Part shown: piece after piece, positions 52,806 to 62,760 of the stretch
How positions within the stretch are numbered: position 1 is the stretch's first letter
How the letters are laid out: every line of letters begins with the position of its first letter
Assembly: GCF_016107685.1 (NCBI RefSeq)
Contig: NZ_JABASY010000002.1
Coordinates: 851,265-915,264 of the forward strand
DNA: 64,000 bases
Reading direction: 5' to 3'
Origin: Brevibacterium yomogidense
Lineage (GTDB): Bacteria; Actinomycetota; Actinomycetes; Actinomycetales; Brevibacteriaceae
The notes under the pieces: generated by a model
The model's database searches: none
Told to the model about the DNA's origin: nothing
The model's input: only the letters and a program-made list of their open reading frames with translations
Position numbers and translations under genes: made by a program

Positions 52806-53602
52806 GAGAGCCTCCGCGGTGCGCCGCCGGGCAGCAGGGCGGTGAGGTCGTCCAGGAGGAAATCGGGTCGCTGGTCCAACGGTGCGGCGAGCGCGTCCGC
52901 TTCACTGTGGACTCCGGTGAGGACGAGTGCCGCTGTGATCCCGGCACTCCGCGCACCGGCGATGTCCGTCTCCAGCCTGTCGCCCACCATGAGGGGGCGA
53001 GTGGATCCCAGCGCGCGCACTCCGGAGTCCATCATCGACCGCGACGGCTTCCCGGCGACGCGGGGGGACGCGCCGGTGGTTTCCGCGACCACCCTCACGA
53101 ACGCGCCGTTGCCCGGCAGCTCGCCGAGCTCCGTGGGGAACGTGCGGTCGAGGTTGGTCGCCCACCACTGTGCACCGGACCGCACGGCGCGACTCGCCTC
53201 TGCGAGCTGCCGCCAGCCGGTGTCCGGGGAATGCCCTTGGACAACGGCGATCGGGTCGTCGTCCGCGGAGCCGACGACGCGCAGGCCGGCATCCTCGATC
53301 TGCTCCGCGAGCGCTGCGGATCCGACGACGAGCACGGGCGCACCGGCCGGCACCGAGTCCGCGACCTCACGTGCGGCGACGATCGCGGACGTGAGGACCT
53401 GGTCGGGGTGCGCGTCGACACCGAACGAGCTGATGTGCGCTGCCACGTCCGCTGCGGAGCGGGACGCGTTGTTCGTGAGGAACACGACGGGCACATCAGC
53501 CGCTGCGAGTGCGCGCAGCGCATCAGCGGCTCCGGGGACAGCGGTCCGTCCCGTATACACGCACCCGTCGAGGTCGAGCAGCAGGCCGTCGAAGTCGATC
53601 AT
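52802..53602 (-). CDS. HAD-superfamily (class IIA, NagD-like) phosphatase, probable glycerol-3-phosphate phosphatase
   Basis: 266 residues. Nucleophile Asp10 and Asp12 in LLLDLDGCVY, second motif VVFLTNNASR, lysine in GKPSRSMM and the Mg-binding GDRLETDIAGA. The class IIA cap sits between. In M. tuberculosis Rv1692, at the same locus, is a glycerol-3-phosphate phosphatase for lipid recycling. It is 18 nt after the TPR gene. Confidence 0.9.
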   Translation of the reverse strand: MIDFDGLLLDLDGCVYTGRTAVPGAADALRALAAADVPVVFLTNNASRSAADVAAHISSFGVDAHPDQVLTSAIVAAREVADSVPAGAPVLVVGSAALAEQIEDAGLRVVGSADDDPIAVVQGHSPDTGWRQLAEASRAVRSGAQWWATNLDRTFPTELGELPGNGAFVRVVAETTGASPRVAGKPSRSMMDSGVRALGSTRPLMVGDRLETDIAGARSAGITAALVLTGVHSEADALAAPLDQRPDFLLDDLTALLPGGAPRRLS

Positions 53603-53620
53603 CAGCGCACCATGTCCTTC

Positions 53621-55582
53621 TCAGAGGTCGAAGAGGGGCTCTGTGAGCTCCTCGTAGTCATCAGGGTCGTCGCCAGCCCCACTGTCGTTCTGGTCAGTCT
53701 TGCCCTGAGCAGGCGAGGTCGGGGGCTCCGCGGCTCGGGCCTTCTCGGCAGGGGTCTCATCGGCAGGCTTCTTCGCGGCATCTGCGGCTTCCGCGTCCGC
53801 GAGTATCTCCTCGAGCTCGTCGACGATCTCCGGGTCGAACTCCCTGTCGACCGCCCGCATCGCCGCGTCGTCGGACACCGCCTGCTCTCCGTGTGCCGCC
53901 TGCTCCTGGGCCTCTGCCGACTCCTCGGGCTCTGCCTGACCCGTGGACACAGTCTGCCCCTCAGACGAGGCCGACTCACCTGACCCTGATGGCTCCACGA
54001 CGTCGACGGCGGTCGGTGCGTCGCCGCCGGTCGTCTCTGCGCCGGATTCGACCTCCGCATCCACGGCGGAAGTCCCCGAATCGGATTCTCCGACGGCATC
54101 GTCCGTGGACTCGCCGTCGGTCTCCGGCACCTCCGGCAGTTCGAGCTCTTCGAGCGTGACGATCTCGACGTTCGCGTTGGGGTCGATCTCCTCGTCGCCG
54201 TACAGCGTCCCCGTCGCCTTGGCTGTGCGACGGGCGAGCTCTTCGTACCGACCTGCGAGCTCCTCGTCGCCCTGCATGCGGATGACGTCGGAATACACAG
54301 ACAGCAGACGGACGAGCGTGCCGTTGGCGTTGCCCGCGAAGTTCCGGGTCTCCAGGAGCGCGCGCGCCTCCTTCACCTCCCCCTTGTCCATGTGTGCGCC
54401 GGCGGCGACCATGAGCAGTTCGGTGTAGAGGTCATGCCCCAGTTTCTCCTCCGACGCTTCTGCGAAGACCTCGAGCGCCTTCTGCGGTCGGCCGCGTCCG
54501 CGTTCGGCGTCCGCGATGAGGGGCAGGTTGTCGTCCGATCCGGAGATCCGGCGGTGGGTCCGCAATTCGCGCAGCGACTCCGCGTACTGGCCCAGGTGGT
54601 ACGCGATGATGCCGGCGGCTTCGCGCACGCCGGCCACCCGGCTGCCGCGAGCGGCGGCCGTCTGCGCGTGGGCGTGGGCCGCCTCGGGATCGACACCGAT
54701 CAGTTCGCTCGCAGCGACGAGGTGCTGAGCGACGAGGTCGGCGTTCTCCTTCGACAGGGGCCGGAGCTGGGACCTGATCTCCTGCGGCAGTTCCCGACCG
54801 GTGATGCCTTCGGGAATGGGAGGGCCCTGTGGGAGACGTGTGCGGTCGTCCCCGCGGTCCCTGGGCCCGCGGCGGTCGTCCGTCCTCCCGCGTCCGGAGA
54901 ATCCCGACTTCCGTCGATCTTCACCCCGATGGCTGTTCCTGCCGCGGTCGTCACGACCGTCACGGCGCCGGTCATCCGACCTGCGGTCGCCACGCGGCCC
55001 CCGGTTCTCCCACGGGCGGCCCTCACCCGACTCACCGCGGCGTCCGCCATCACGGCGCGGGCCGCGGTCCTCCCACGGGCGGCCCTCATGGCGCCCACCC
55101 CTGTCGCTGCGCTCCCCGCCAGCGCGGGGACCACCGCCACTGCGCGGGCCTCCGCCGGAACGGGGACCGCGACCATCCTGGCGTCGGTCGTCCTCACGTC
55201 GGTCGTCGCGTGGGGAGTACCGCCGCGCACCGTCGCGCTGCGATCCCCCGGTCGGTCTGCCGCCTGCAGCCGAGCGACCGCCCTCGCGGTCGTCCCAGCG
55301 GCTGCGTGCTGGACGGTCGTCCCTCCCGCCACGGTCATCACGACCGCGTGCCCTGTCGTTCCATGCGCGGGTCCTGTCGTCACGGCGACCGTCACCGCGA
55401 CGGTCTTCACTGCGACCGCGATCGTCGCGGCCTCGGCCGCTGCGGTCGTCCCGGCCGCGATCCTCACGGCCACGGTTGTCCCGCTGCTGCGGTCCGCGTC
55501 GGCCGTCGCCCCGCCGGGCCCCGCCCCGCCGATCGTCCTTGCGCGCGCGGTCGTTCGTCTCGTCTGCCTCAGCCATCGCCAT
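53621..55582 (-). CDS. TPR-domain protein with long Arg/Gly/Asp-rich disordered N-terminus
   Basis: 653 residues in three parts. Residues 1-about 250 are almost purely Arg, Asp, Gly, Ser with repeats such as GRPWEDRGPR / GRPWENRGPR and many RDDRG steps, like RGG/RDD RNA-binding tails. Residues about 255-460 form helical TPR-like repeats (ITGRELPQEIRSQLRPLSKENADLVAQHL onward, region like Rv1691). The last about 190 residues are acidic Ser/Glu/Asp/Ala. ATG at 55582 starts MAMAEADETN. A TAGAAT -10 is about 77 nt upstream. It leads the transcript into the HAD phosphatase and tlyA. Confidence 0.8.
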   Translation of the reverse strand: MAMAEADETNDRARKDDRRGGARRGDGRRGPQQRDNRGREDRGRDDRSGRGRDDRGRSEDRRGDGRRDDRTRAWNDRARGRDDRGGRDDRPARSRWDDREGGRSAAGGRPTGGSQRDGARRYSPRDDRREDDRRQDGRGPRSGGGPRSGGGPRAGGERSDRGGRHEGRPWEDRGPRRDGGRRGESGEGRPWENRGPRGDRRSDDRRRDGRDDRGRNSHRGEDRRKSGFSGRGRTDDRRGPRDRGDDRTRLPQGPPIPEGITGRELPQEIRSQLRPLSKENADLVAQHLVAASELIGVDPEAAHAHAQTAAARGSRVAGVREAAGIIAYHLGQYAESLRELRTHRRISGSDDNLPLIADAERGRGRPQKALEVFAEASEEKLGHDLYTELLMVAAGAHMDKGEVKEARALLETRNFAGNANGTLVRLLSVYSDVIRMQGDEELAGRYEELARRTAKATGTLYGDEEIDPNANVEIVTLEELELPEVPETDGESTDDAVGESDSGTSAVDAEVESGAETTGGDAPTAVDVVEPSGSGESASSEGQTVSTGQAEPEESAEAQEQAAHGEQAVSDDAAMRAVDREFDPEIVDELEEILADAEAADAAKKPADETPAEKARAAEPPTSPAQGKTDQNDSGAGDDPDDYEELTEPLFDL

Positions 55583-55904
55583 CCTCGGTCGTCACTATTC
55601 AGTTCCGCGCCGCGGTGCAGCGCCCTGGCTCCGTCTGACCGGGCCGAACATCAGGTCCATTCTAGCCCCGCGCCCGTCAGCGCCCGGAGAGCCGGAGTTC
55701 GCAGGGCTCCCTTCCGGACCCATGCGGCGTCCGGGGCGCATCCATGCCGTGAGCACCCCCAATGGCGGTGACGACACTCCCGACAGCGCGTGCACATGTG
55801 ACCGTTCTCATGCCGCACAGGCCCGCCACCAGCTCTGCTACCGTCGATTCGCATTCGAACCCCCGGACCCTCTGCGGCCGGACCCCTGAGGAAGGACGTC
55901 GTAT
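55583..55904. other. 322-nt divergent intergenic region between TPR gene and BCCT transporter
   Basis: No gene is seen. It holds the start of two transcripts: a TAGAAT -10 for the minus-strand TPR gene (55659-55664) and the 5' leader of the choline operon, with GAGGAAGG about 9 nt before ATG 55905. A short TTCG-N4-CGAA palindrome occurs at 55848-55859; I cannot assign a regulator. No betI-like gene is present. Confidence 0.5.
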
Positions 55905-58043
55905 ATGAGAGGCCAGCCGCCAGCAGATCCACGGAAGGGCGACGCACCGACAGGCTCTGCGGTGGACGCCGCTCCTCGCACCCCCGACCCGGAGGGCGAG
56001 CACCACACCGCGTCCCGGGCACGGATCAACTGGCGGGTGTTCATCGCCTCCGGTCTCGCCATCGTCGCGGTGGCTGCGTGGGCGATCATCATCCCGGAGA
56101 ACGCGGATTCCGTCATCAATGCCGCTGTCGCCTGGGTGTCTGCGAACTTCGGGTGGTACTACATCCTCACCGCGACGCTCATGGTCGTCTTCGTGCTCGT
56201 CATCGCCCTGTCGAAGTCCGGTGAGATCCGGCTGGGTCCCGACCATTCGCGTCCCACCTACAACCTCTTCACGTGGACCTCGATGCTGTTCGCGGCCGGC
56301 ATCGGCATCGACCTCATGTTCTTCTCCGTCTCGGAGCCCGTCACGCAGTACCTGGCGCCGCCCGCCGGAGCGGGCGAGACAGTCGAAGCCGCCCGCCAGG
56401 GGATCGTGTGGACCCTGTTCCACTACGGCGTCACCGGCTGGGCGATGTACGCACTCATGGGGATGGCCTTCGGGTACTTCGCCTACCGCCGCAACATGCC
56501 CCTGTCGATCCGGACGCTGCTCCAGCCGCTCCTGGGCCGCAGGATCCAGGGATGGCTGGGTGACACGGTGGACGTCGCCGCGGTGCTCGGCACGGTGTTC
56601 GGGATCGCGACGAGCCTGGGCATCGGCGTCGTCCAGCTCAACTACGGCCTCTACCTCATGTTCGGCATCCCCCAGGGCACGGGCGCGCAGATCGGGCTCA
56701 TCGTCTTCGCCGTCGCGCTCGCGACGCTGTCGACCATGTCCGGCGTGGAGAAGGGCATCCGCCGCCTGTCGGAGCTCAACGTGCTGCTGGCGATCGTCCT
56801 GCTCGGCTACGTGCTCATCGCGGGGAAGACGAGGTTCCTGCTCGACGCGCTCGTCATGAACATCGGGGACTTCATCGCGCGCTTCCCAGAGATGACCCTC
56901 AACACGTTCGCCTGGGAGCAGCCTGACGAATGGATGTCGGCATGGACGCTGTTCTTCTGGGCGTGGTGGATCGCCTGGGCACCGTTCGTCAGCCTCTTCC
57001 TCGCCCGCATCTCCCGCGGACGCACCATCCGGCAGTTCGTCGCGGGCGTCCTCATCGTCCCACTCGCCTTCATCGTCATCTTCATCTCGATCTTCGGCAA
57101 CAGCGCCCTCGACTTCGTCCGCGCCGGCAACACGGAGTTCGGCGACATCGCGATGAACGTCCCGGAGCAGGGCTTCTACGACCTGCTGTCGCTGTATCCC
57201 GGCACCCTGTTCGTCATCGGACTGGCGACCGTCGTCGGCATCCTGTTCTACGTGACGTCCGCCGATTCCGGCGCGCTCGTCCTGTCGAACTTCACCTCGA
57301 TCATCGACGACCCCCGCGAAGACGGCGCGAAGAGCGTCCGCATCTTCTGGTCCGTCGCCACCGGTGTGCTCACGATGGCCATGCTCATCGTCGGCGGAGT
57401 GACCACACTGCAGGCCGCCACGGTCATCATCGGCCTCCCCTTCAGCATCGTCCTCTACCTCGTCATGATCTCCCTCTGGAAGGCGCTGCGCGTCGAAGGA
57501 CACCAGCGCGAGGGTCGGCTGGCCGCGTTCCCCGCCGGGCTCGCCTCCGGTGGTGCACTGAGCTGGCGCCAGAGGCTCGCGAGGATGACCGCGCTCCCGT
57601 CCGCGTCTCAGGCCCAGCGGTTCCAGTCCTCCGTGGTGGAGCCCGCCCTCAGCGCGGTCCACACGGAGATCGTCGCCAAGGGCTTCGAGGCGCTCATCAC
57701 GCAGAGCACCGTCGCGTCGATGAAGGTCGACGAGGTGAGCCTCTGCGTCCGCTTCGACGGAGAGCAGCAGTTCGACTACCAGGTGTATCCGGTCCCCCGG
57801 CGCGCACCCGGCGTCGGCGGGTACGGTGGCCGGGGAGAAGACGTGTTCCGCCTCGAGGTGTTCTCCGCTGCGGGATCCCAGGGATACGACGTCTACGGCT
57901 TCACACCCGAACAGCTCATCGCCGATGTGCTCACCCGCTTCGAGTCACACCTCGAGTTCGTCCGTATCGCCTCGGACGAAGGCGGCACGCTCCCCGCAGT
58001 GGGAGCCGCCGCGGAGACGCCCGACTGGCAGGCAGATTTCTGA
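55905..58043 (+). CDS. betT: BCCT-family choline/betaine transporter with BetT-type C-terminal domain
   Basis: 712 residues, twelve transmembrane helices. The choline-carrier signature is AAGIGIDLMFFSVSEPVTQY, and FFWAWWIAWAPFVSLFLARISRGRTI is the family Trp motif. The glycine pattern GIGID with Asp in place of Gly/Leu and the long C-terminal cytoplasmic domain (about 530-712, with YPVPRRAPG) resemble proton-coupled, osmotically regulated BetT rather than sodium-coupled BetP. It imports choline for the enzymes encoded downstream. It has a strong ribosome site and starts the operon. Confidence 0.9.
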   Translation: MRGQPPADPRKGDAPTGSAVDAAPRTPDPEGEHHTASRARINWRVFIASGLAIVAVAAWAIIIPENADSVINAAVAWVSANFGWYYILTATLMVVFVLVIALSKSGEIRLGPDHSRPTYNLFTWTSMLFAAGIGIDLMFFSVSEPVTQYLAPPAGAGETVEAARQGIVWTLFHYGVTGWAMYALMGMAFGYFAYRRNMPLSIRTLLQPLLGRRIQGWLGDTVDVAAVLGTVFGIATSLGIGVVQLNYGLYLMFGIPQGTGAQIGLIVFAVALATLSTMSGVEKGIRRLSELNVLLAIVLLGYVLIAGKTRFLLDALVMNIGDFIARFPEMTLNTFAWEQPDEWMSAWTLFFWAWWIAWAPFVSLFLARISRGRTIRQFVAGVLIVPLAFIVIFISIFGNSALDFVRAGNTEFGDIAMNVPEQGFYDLLSLYPGTLFVIGLATVVGILFYVTSADSGALVLSNFTSIIDDPREDGAKSVRIFWSVATGVLTMAMLIVGGVTTLQAATVIIGLPFSIVLYLVMISLWKALRVEGHQREGRLAAFPAGLASGGALSWRQRLARMTALPSASQAQRFQSSVVEPALSAVHTEIVAKGFEALITQSTVASMKVDEVSLCVRFDGEQQFDYQVYPVPRRAPGVGGYGGRGEDVFRLEVFSAAGSQGYDVYGFTPEQLIADVLTRFESHLEFVRIASDEGGTLPAVGAAAETPDWQADF

Positions 58044-58094
58044 CCCGCCCGCCCCACCCCCCGCACCCGAGACCCACGGAAGAAGGTTCAGCCC

Positions 58095-59567
<1,473 letters not shown>

Positions 59568-59568
59568 C

Positions 59569-61140
59569 ATGGACACCCTGCAGACATTCGACTACGTCGT
59601 CATCGGTGGAGGCAGCGCGGGCGCCGCGGTCGCGGCCCGCCTGAGCGAGGACCCCGCGGTCACGGTCGGCCTGCTCGAGGCCGGCCCCACCGACGTCGGC
59701 GACCCGGCGGTGCTCAACCTCGAGGACTGGCCCGCACTCCTGGAGACGGGATACGACTGGGACTATCCGATCGAGCCGCAGGAGCGCGGCAACTCGTTCA
59801 TGCGACATGCACGGGCGAAAGTGCTGGGCGGGTGCTCCTCCCACAACTCGTGCATCGCCTTCTGGGCTCCCCGCGAGGACCTGGATTCCTGGGCACACGA
59901 CTACGGCGCCGAGGGCTGGGATGCCGAATCGGTCTTCCCGCTGTACCAGCGCCTCGAGACGAACGAGGACCCGGACCCGCACCACGGCACGTCTGGGCCC
60001 GTCGAACTCATGAACGTCCCACCGAATGACAAGTCGGGTGTCAACCTGCTCGATGCAGCGGAGCAGGCCGGACTCCCCCGCTCCCGGTTCAACACGGGGA
60101 CGACCGTCGTCAACGGTGCGGGCTTCTTCCAGATCAACAGGAAGGCCGACGGCACACGCGCATCGTCCTCCGTGTCGTACCTGCATCCGATCCTCGACCG
60201 CAGCAACCTCACGATCCTCACGGACACGCACGTGACCCGGATCGAGTTGGACGACGACCTGCGCGCCACTGGCGTCCACGTCGTCGCCGACATGCACGGG
60301 CGCCTCGCCCGGATCGGCGCCAAGCGTGAGGTGGTCGTATCCGCAGGGGCGATCGACTCGCCCAAGCTCCTCATGCTGTCCGGTATCGGTCCCGCCGACC
60401 ACCTCCGCGAGGCGGGCGTCGACGTCCGTGTGGACTCCCCCGGCGTCGGGTCGAACCTGCAGGACCACCCCGAGGCCGTCATCCGATGGGAGTCGAAGAA
60501 GCCGATGGTGCGGACCTCCCCGCAGTGGTGGGAGATCGGGCTCTTCCACGCCACCGAGGACGGCTTGGACCGGCCGGACCTCATGATGCACTACGGGAAC
60601 GTGCCGTTCGACATGCACACGGCCCGCCACGGCTACCCGTCCGCCGACGAGGAGTTCTGCCTCACCCCCAACGTCACGCGCGCGCGATCCCGCGGGACCG
60701 TCCGACTGCGCAGCCGCGACTACCGCGACAAGCCGAAGGTCGACCCGCGCTACTTCACCGACCCGGAGGGCCACGACCTCCGCGTAGCGATCGCCGGGAT
60801 CCGGCTGGCACGCGAGATCGTCGCCCAACCGGCGATGGCCGAATGGGCGGGCAGGGAGCTGTCACCCGGCATCGACGCTCAGACGGACGAGGAGATCGGC
60901 GAGTACGTGCTCAAGACGCACAACACCGTCTATCACCCCGTCGGCACGGTGCGGATGGGGCCCGTCGACGATCCGATGTCGCCGCTGGGTCCGCAGCTGC
61001 GCGTCAAGGGCGTCTCCGGTCTGCGCGTGGCCGACGCGTCGATCATGCCGGAGATCGTGACCGTCAACCCGAACATCACGACGATGATGATCGGCGAGAA
61101 GGCGTCTGATCTCATCGCCGCCGACCGCGAGGTCGTGTGA
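59569..61140 (+). CDS. codA: Choline oxidase (GMC family flavoprotein)
   Basis: 523 residues. GMC oxidoreductase with FAD motif GGGSAGAAVAARL (13-25). It carries the choline-oxidase features known from Arthrobacter globiformis: GGCSSHNSCIAFWAP with the His that binds FAD covalently (His92, equivalent to His99) and Ser94 (Ser101), the substrate Glu in QDHPEAV (Glu312), TARHGYP (His351), VYHPVG (Val464, His466) and VNPNITTMM (Asn510). GGAGG precedes the ATG at 59569. Unlike BetA dehydrogenase it uses oxygen, making hydrogen peroxide and betaine aldehyde, then betaine. Residue matches are from memory of the published enzyme. Confidence 0.9.
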   Translation: MDTLQTFDYVVIGGGSAGAAVAARLSEDPAVTVGLLEAGPTDVGDPAVLNLEDWPALLETGYDWDYPIEPQERGNSFMRHARAKVLGGCSSHNSCIAFWAPREDLDSWAHDYGAEGWDAESVFPLYQRLETNEDPDPHHGTSGPVELMNVPPNDKSGVNLLDAAEQAGLPRSRFNTGTTVVNGAGFFQINRKADGTRASSSVSYLHPILDRSNLTILTDTHVTRIELDDDLRATGVHVVADMHGRLARIGAKREVVVSAGAIDSPKLLMLSGIGPADHLREAGVDVRVDSPGVGSNLQDHPEAVIRWESKKPMVRTSPQWWEIGLFHATEDGLDRPDLMMHYGNVPFDMHTARHGYPSADEEFCLTPNVTRARSRGTVRLRSRDYRDKPKVDPRYFTDPEGHDLRVAIAGIRLAREIVAQPAMAEWAGRELSPGIDAQTDEEIGEYVLKTHNTVYHPVGTVRMGPVDDPMSPLGPQLRVKGVSGLRVADASIMPEIVTVNPNITTMMIGEKASDLIAADREVV

Positions 61141-61186
61141 ACCCGCGCTCCGCGGAAAGGACGTCGAAGCACCAGGAGAGGAAACC

Positions 61187-62014
61187 ATGACGCACACAGC
61201 ACATTCCGGGCTCACGTTGCCCACCATCGGTCTGGGCACGTACAACCTGCGAGGAATGGCGGGGGCCGACGCGGTCGCCGCTGCACTGGCAGGCGGCTAC
61301 CGGCTGGTCGACTCCGCATTCAACTACGAGAACGAGGCGGCGGTCGCCGACGGTGTCCGCCGGTCCGGTGTCGACCGCGCGGAGGTGCTCTTCACATCGA
61401 AGCTCGCCGGACGGCACCACAGCTCCGAGCCGGCCCGGACAGCGATCGAGGAGTCGGTCCTGAGGACCGGACTGGGTCATATCGACCTCCTCCTCATCCA
61501 CTGGCCGAATCCGTCGCAGGGTCTGTACGTCGAGGCGTGGAAGGCCCTCATCGACGCGCGCGAGCGCGGACTGGTCCGTCACATCGGCGTCTCGAACTTC
61601 CTGCCGGAGCACCTCGACGCGCTGGAGGAAGCAACAGGTGTGCTCCCGGTGGTGAATCAGATCGAGCTGCATCCCTACTTCCCGCAGGAGGAAGCACTCG
61701 CACTCCATGCGGAGAAGGGGATCATCACCGAGGCATGGAGTCCCATCGGACGCGCGGGTGATCTCCTGTCGGAGGGTGTCATCACCGATGTGGCCGCTGC
61801 GCACGGCATCACGCCGACACAGGCGGTGCTCGCGTGGCACGCGGCGCGCGGGTCCCTGCCTCTGCCCAAATCTGCGAACCCTCGCAGGCAGGCGGAGAAC
61901 CTCGCGGCCACCGCGGTCACACTCACCGAGGACGAGGTCACCGCGATCTCGTCGCTGGGTCGGCCCGACGGCCGCCTCAAGGGCCTCGACCCGGCGGTCT
62001 ACGAGGAGTTCTGA
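61187..62014 (+). CDS. Aldo/keto reductase
   Basis: 275 residues, AKR5-like 2,5-diketo-gluconate reductase branch. The catalytic tetrad is Asp42, Tyr47 (DSAFNYENE), Lys72 (FTSKL) and His105 (LLIHWPNP). The NADP-binding PLPKSANPRRQAENL loop is present near the C-terminus. AGGAGAGG precedes the ATG. It follows the oxidase by 46 nt in the same orientation. A detoxifying role for leftover betaine aldehyde or reactive carbonyls is inference. Confidence 0.88.
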   Translation: MTHTAHSGLTLPTIGLGTYNLRGMAGADAVAAALAGGYRLVDSAFNYENEAAVADGVRRSGVDRAEVLFTSKLAGRHHSSEPARTAIEESVLRTGLGHIDLLLIHWPNPSQGLYVEAWKALIDARERGLVRHIGVSNFLPEHLDALEEATGVLPVVNQIELHPYFPQEEALALHAEKGIITEAWSPIGRAGDLLSEGVITDVAAAHGITPTQAVLAWHAARGSLPLPKSANPRRQAENLAATAVTLTEDEVTAISSLGRPDGRLKGLDPAVYEEF

Positions 62015-62020
62015 CGACTC

Positions 62021-62051
62021 CCGGGTAGGCGGAGCGAATCCGCCTACCCGG
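62021..62051. terminator. Bidirectional terminator hairpin between aldo/keto reductase and sirtuin genes
   Basis: Perfect 13-bp stem CCGGGTAGGCGGA / TCCGCCTACCCGG with a 5-nt loop, between convergent genes. Its right arm includes the stop codon of the sirtuin gene. Confidence 0.75.
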
Positions 62052-62760
62052 CGAGGTCGTCGAGCAGCGCGGGCAGCGCCTCCTGAAGGTCACCCGCGAG
62101 GACTTCGTCTGCAAGCCGGTCGAACGGGGTGGGTTCCGCGTTGACGATGATCGTGCGCGCACCCTTCTCCGCCGCGAGGGGGAAGAGACCGGCGACGGGA
62201 TACACGCCCAGCCCCGTGCCCACCGCAATCATCACCTCACACGATTCAGCGGCGGTGAAAGCCGCATCGATCACGTCCGCTTCGAGCGCCTCCTCGAAGA
62301 GGATCGTCGTCGCGCGGATGATCCCTCCGCATCCCGGGCACCGCGGGTCCGGCTCACCCGCGTGGACACGAGCGACGGCTTCGGCCATCGGCCCGGAGGC
62401 CCGGCAGTCCTCACACTTCCACGTCCGTGCGTTCCCGTGCACCTCGAGCACCCGCGCAGGGTCGGATCCCGCAGCCTGATGCAGACCGTCGATGTTCTGT
62501 GTGATCACTGCGGCCACGTCAGCCTCCTGAGAGAACTGCGCGATCGCACGGTGGGCGCGGGTGGGCTCCTTCTCCCACACCCCCGCGTGGGCACGCATGA
62601 GCCAGGCCTTCCGGCGGACTCCCTCGTCCCCCAGGTACCACGACAGCGTCGACGTGAGCTCCGCTTCGGGATCCTTGGTCCAGACACCGTCCGGCCCCCG
62701 GAAGTCGGGGATGCCCGCAGCCGTGCTGATGCCGGCGCCGGTGAGGAACACGATGCTCAT
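62044..62760 (-). CDS. Sir2-family NAD-dependent protein deacylase
   Basis: 238 residues. NAD-binding GAGISTAAGIPDFRGPDGVW, TQNIDGLHQ and GTGLGVYPVA (SGTSxxV-like); catalytic His108 in VLEVHGNA. The zinc knuckle is Cys116, Cys119, Cys141, Cys144 (CEDC and CPGC). It deacylates lysines. ATG at 62760 overlaps the nitronate monooxygenase stop by 4 nt. No partner acetyltransferase is adjacent. Confidence 0.92.
   Translation of the reverse strand: MSIVFLTGAGISTAAGIPDFRGPDGVWTKDPEAELTSTLSWYLGDEGVRRKAWLMRAHAGVWEKEPTRAHRAIAQFSQEADVAAVITQNIDGLHQAAGSDPARVLEVHGNARTWKCEDCRASGPMAEAVARVHAGEPDPRCPGCGGIIRATTILFEEALEADVIDAAFTAAESCEVMIAVGTGLGVYPVAGLFPLAAEKGARTIIVNAEPTPFDRLADEVLAGDLQEALPALLDDLAG

Noticed and set aside
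54790..55582. Repetitive DNA resembling a repeat array
   Set aside because: Repeats are irregular, in phase with codons and encode Arg-Asp-Gly; there are no uniform spacers, so it is not a CRISPR array.
53893..55889. Plus-strand frames rich in Arg, Pro and Ser over the TPR gene
   Set aside because: They are antisense to the repetitive Arg-Asp-Gly coding sequence, and the repeats are coding repeats of that gene.
55741..55904. Possible riboswitch or osmosensing RNA upstream of the transporter
   Set aside because: No conserved stem or ligand motif was recognised; only a short weak palindrome is present.
59569..61140. Choline dehydrogenase (betA) label
   Set aside because: Active-site residues and overall sequence match choline oxidase, including the covalent-FAD histidine.
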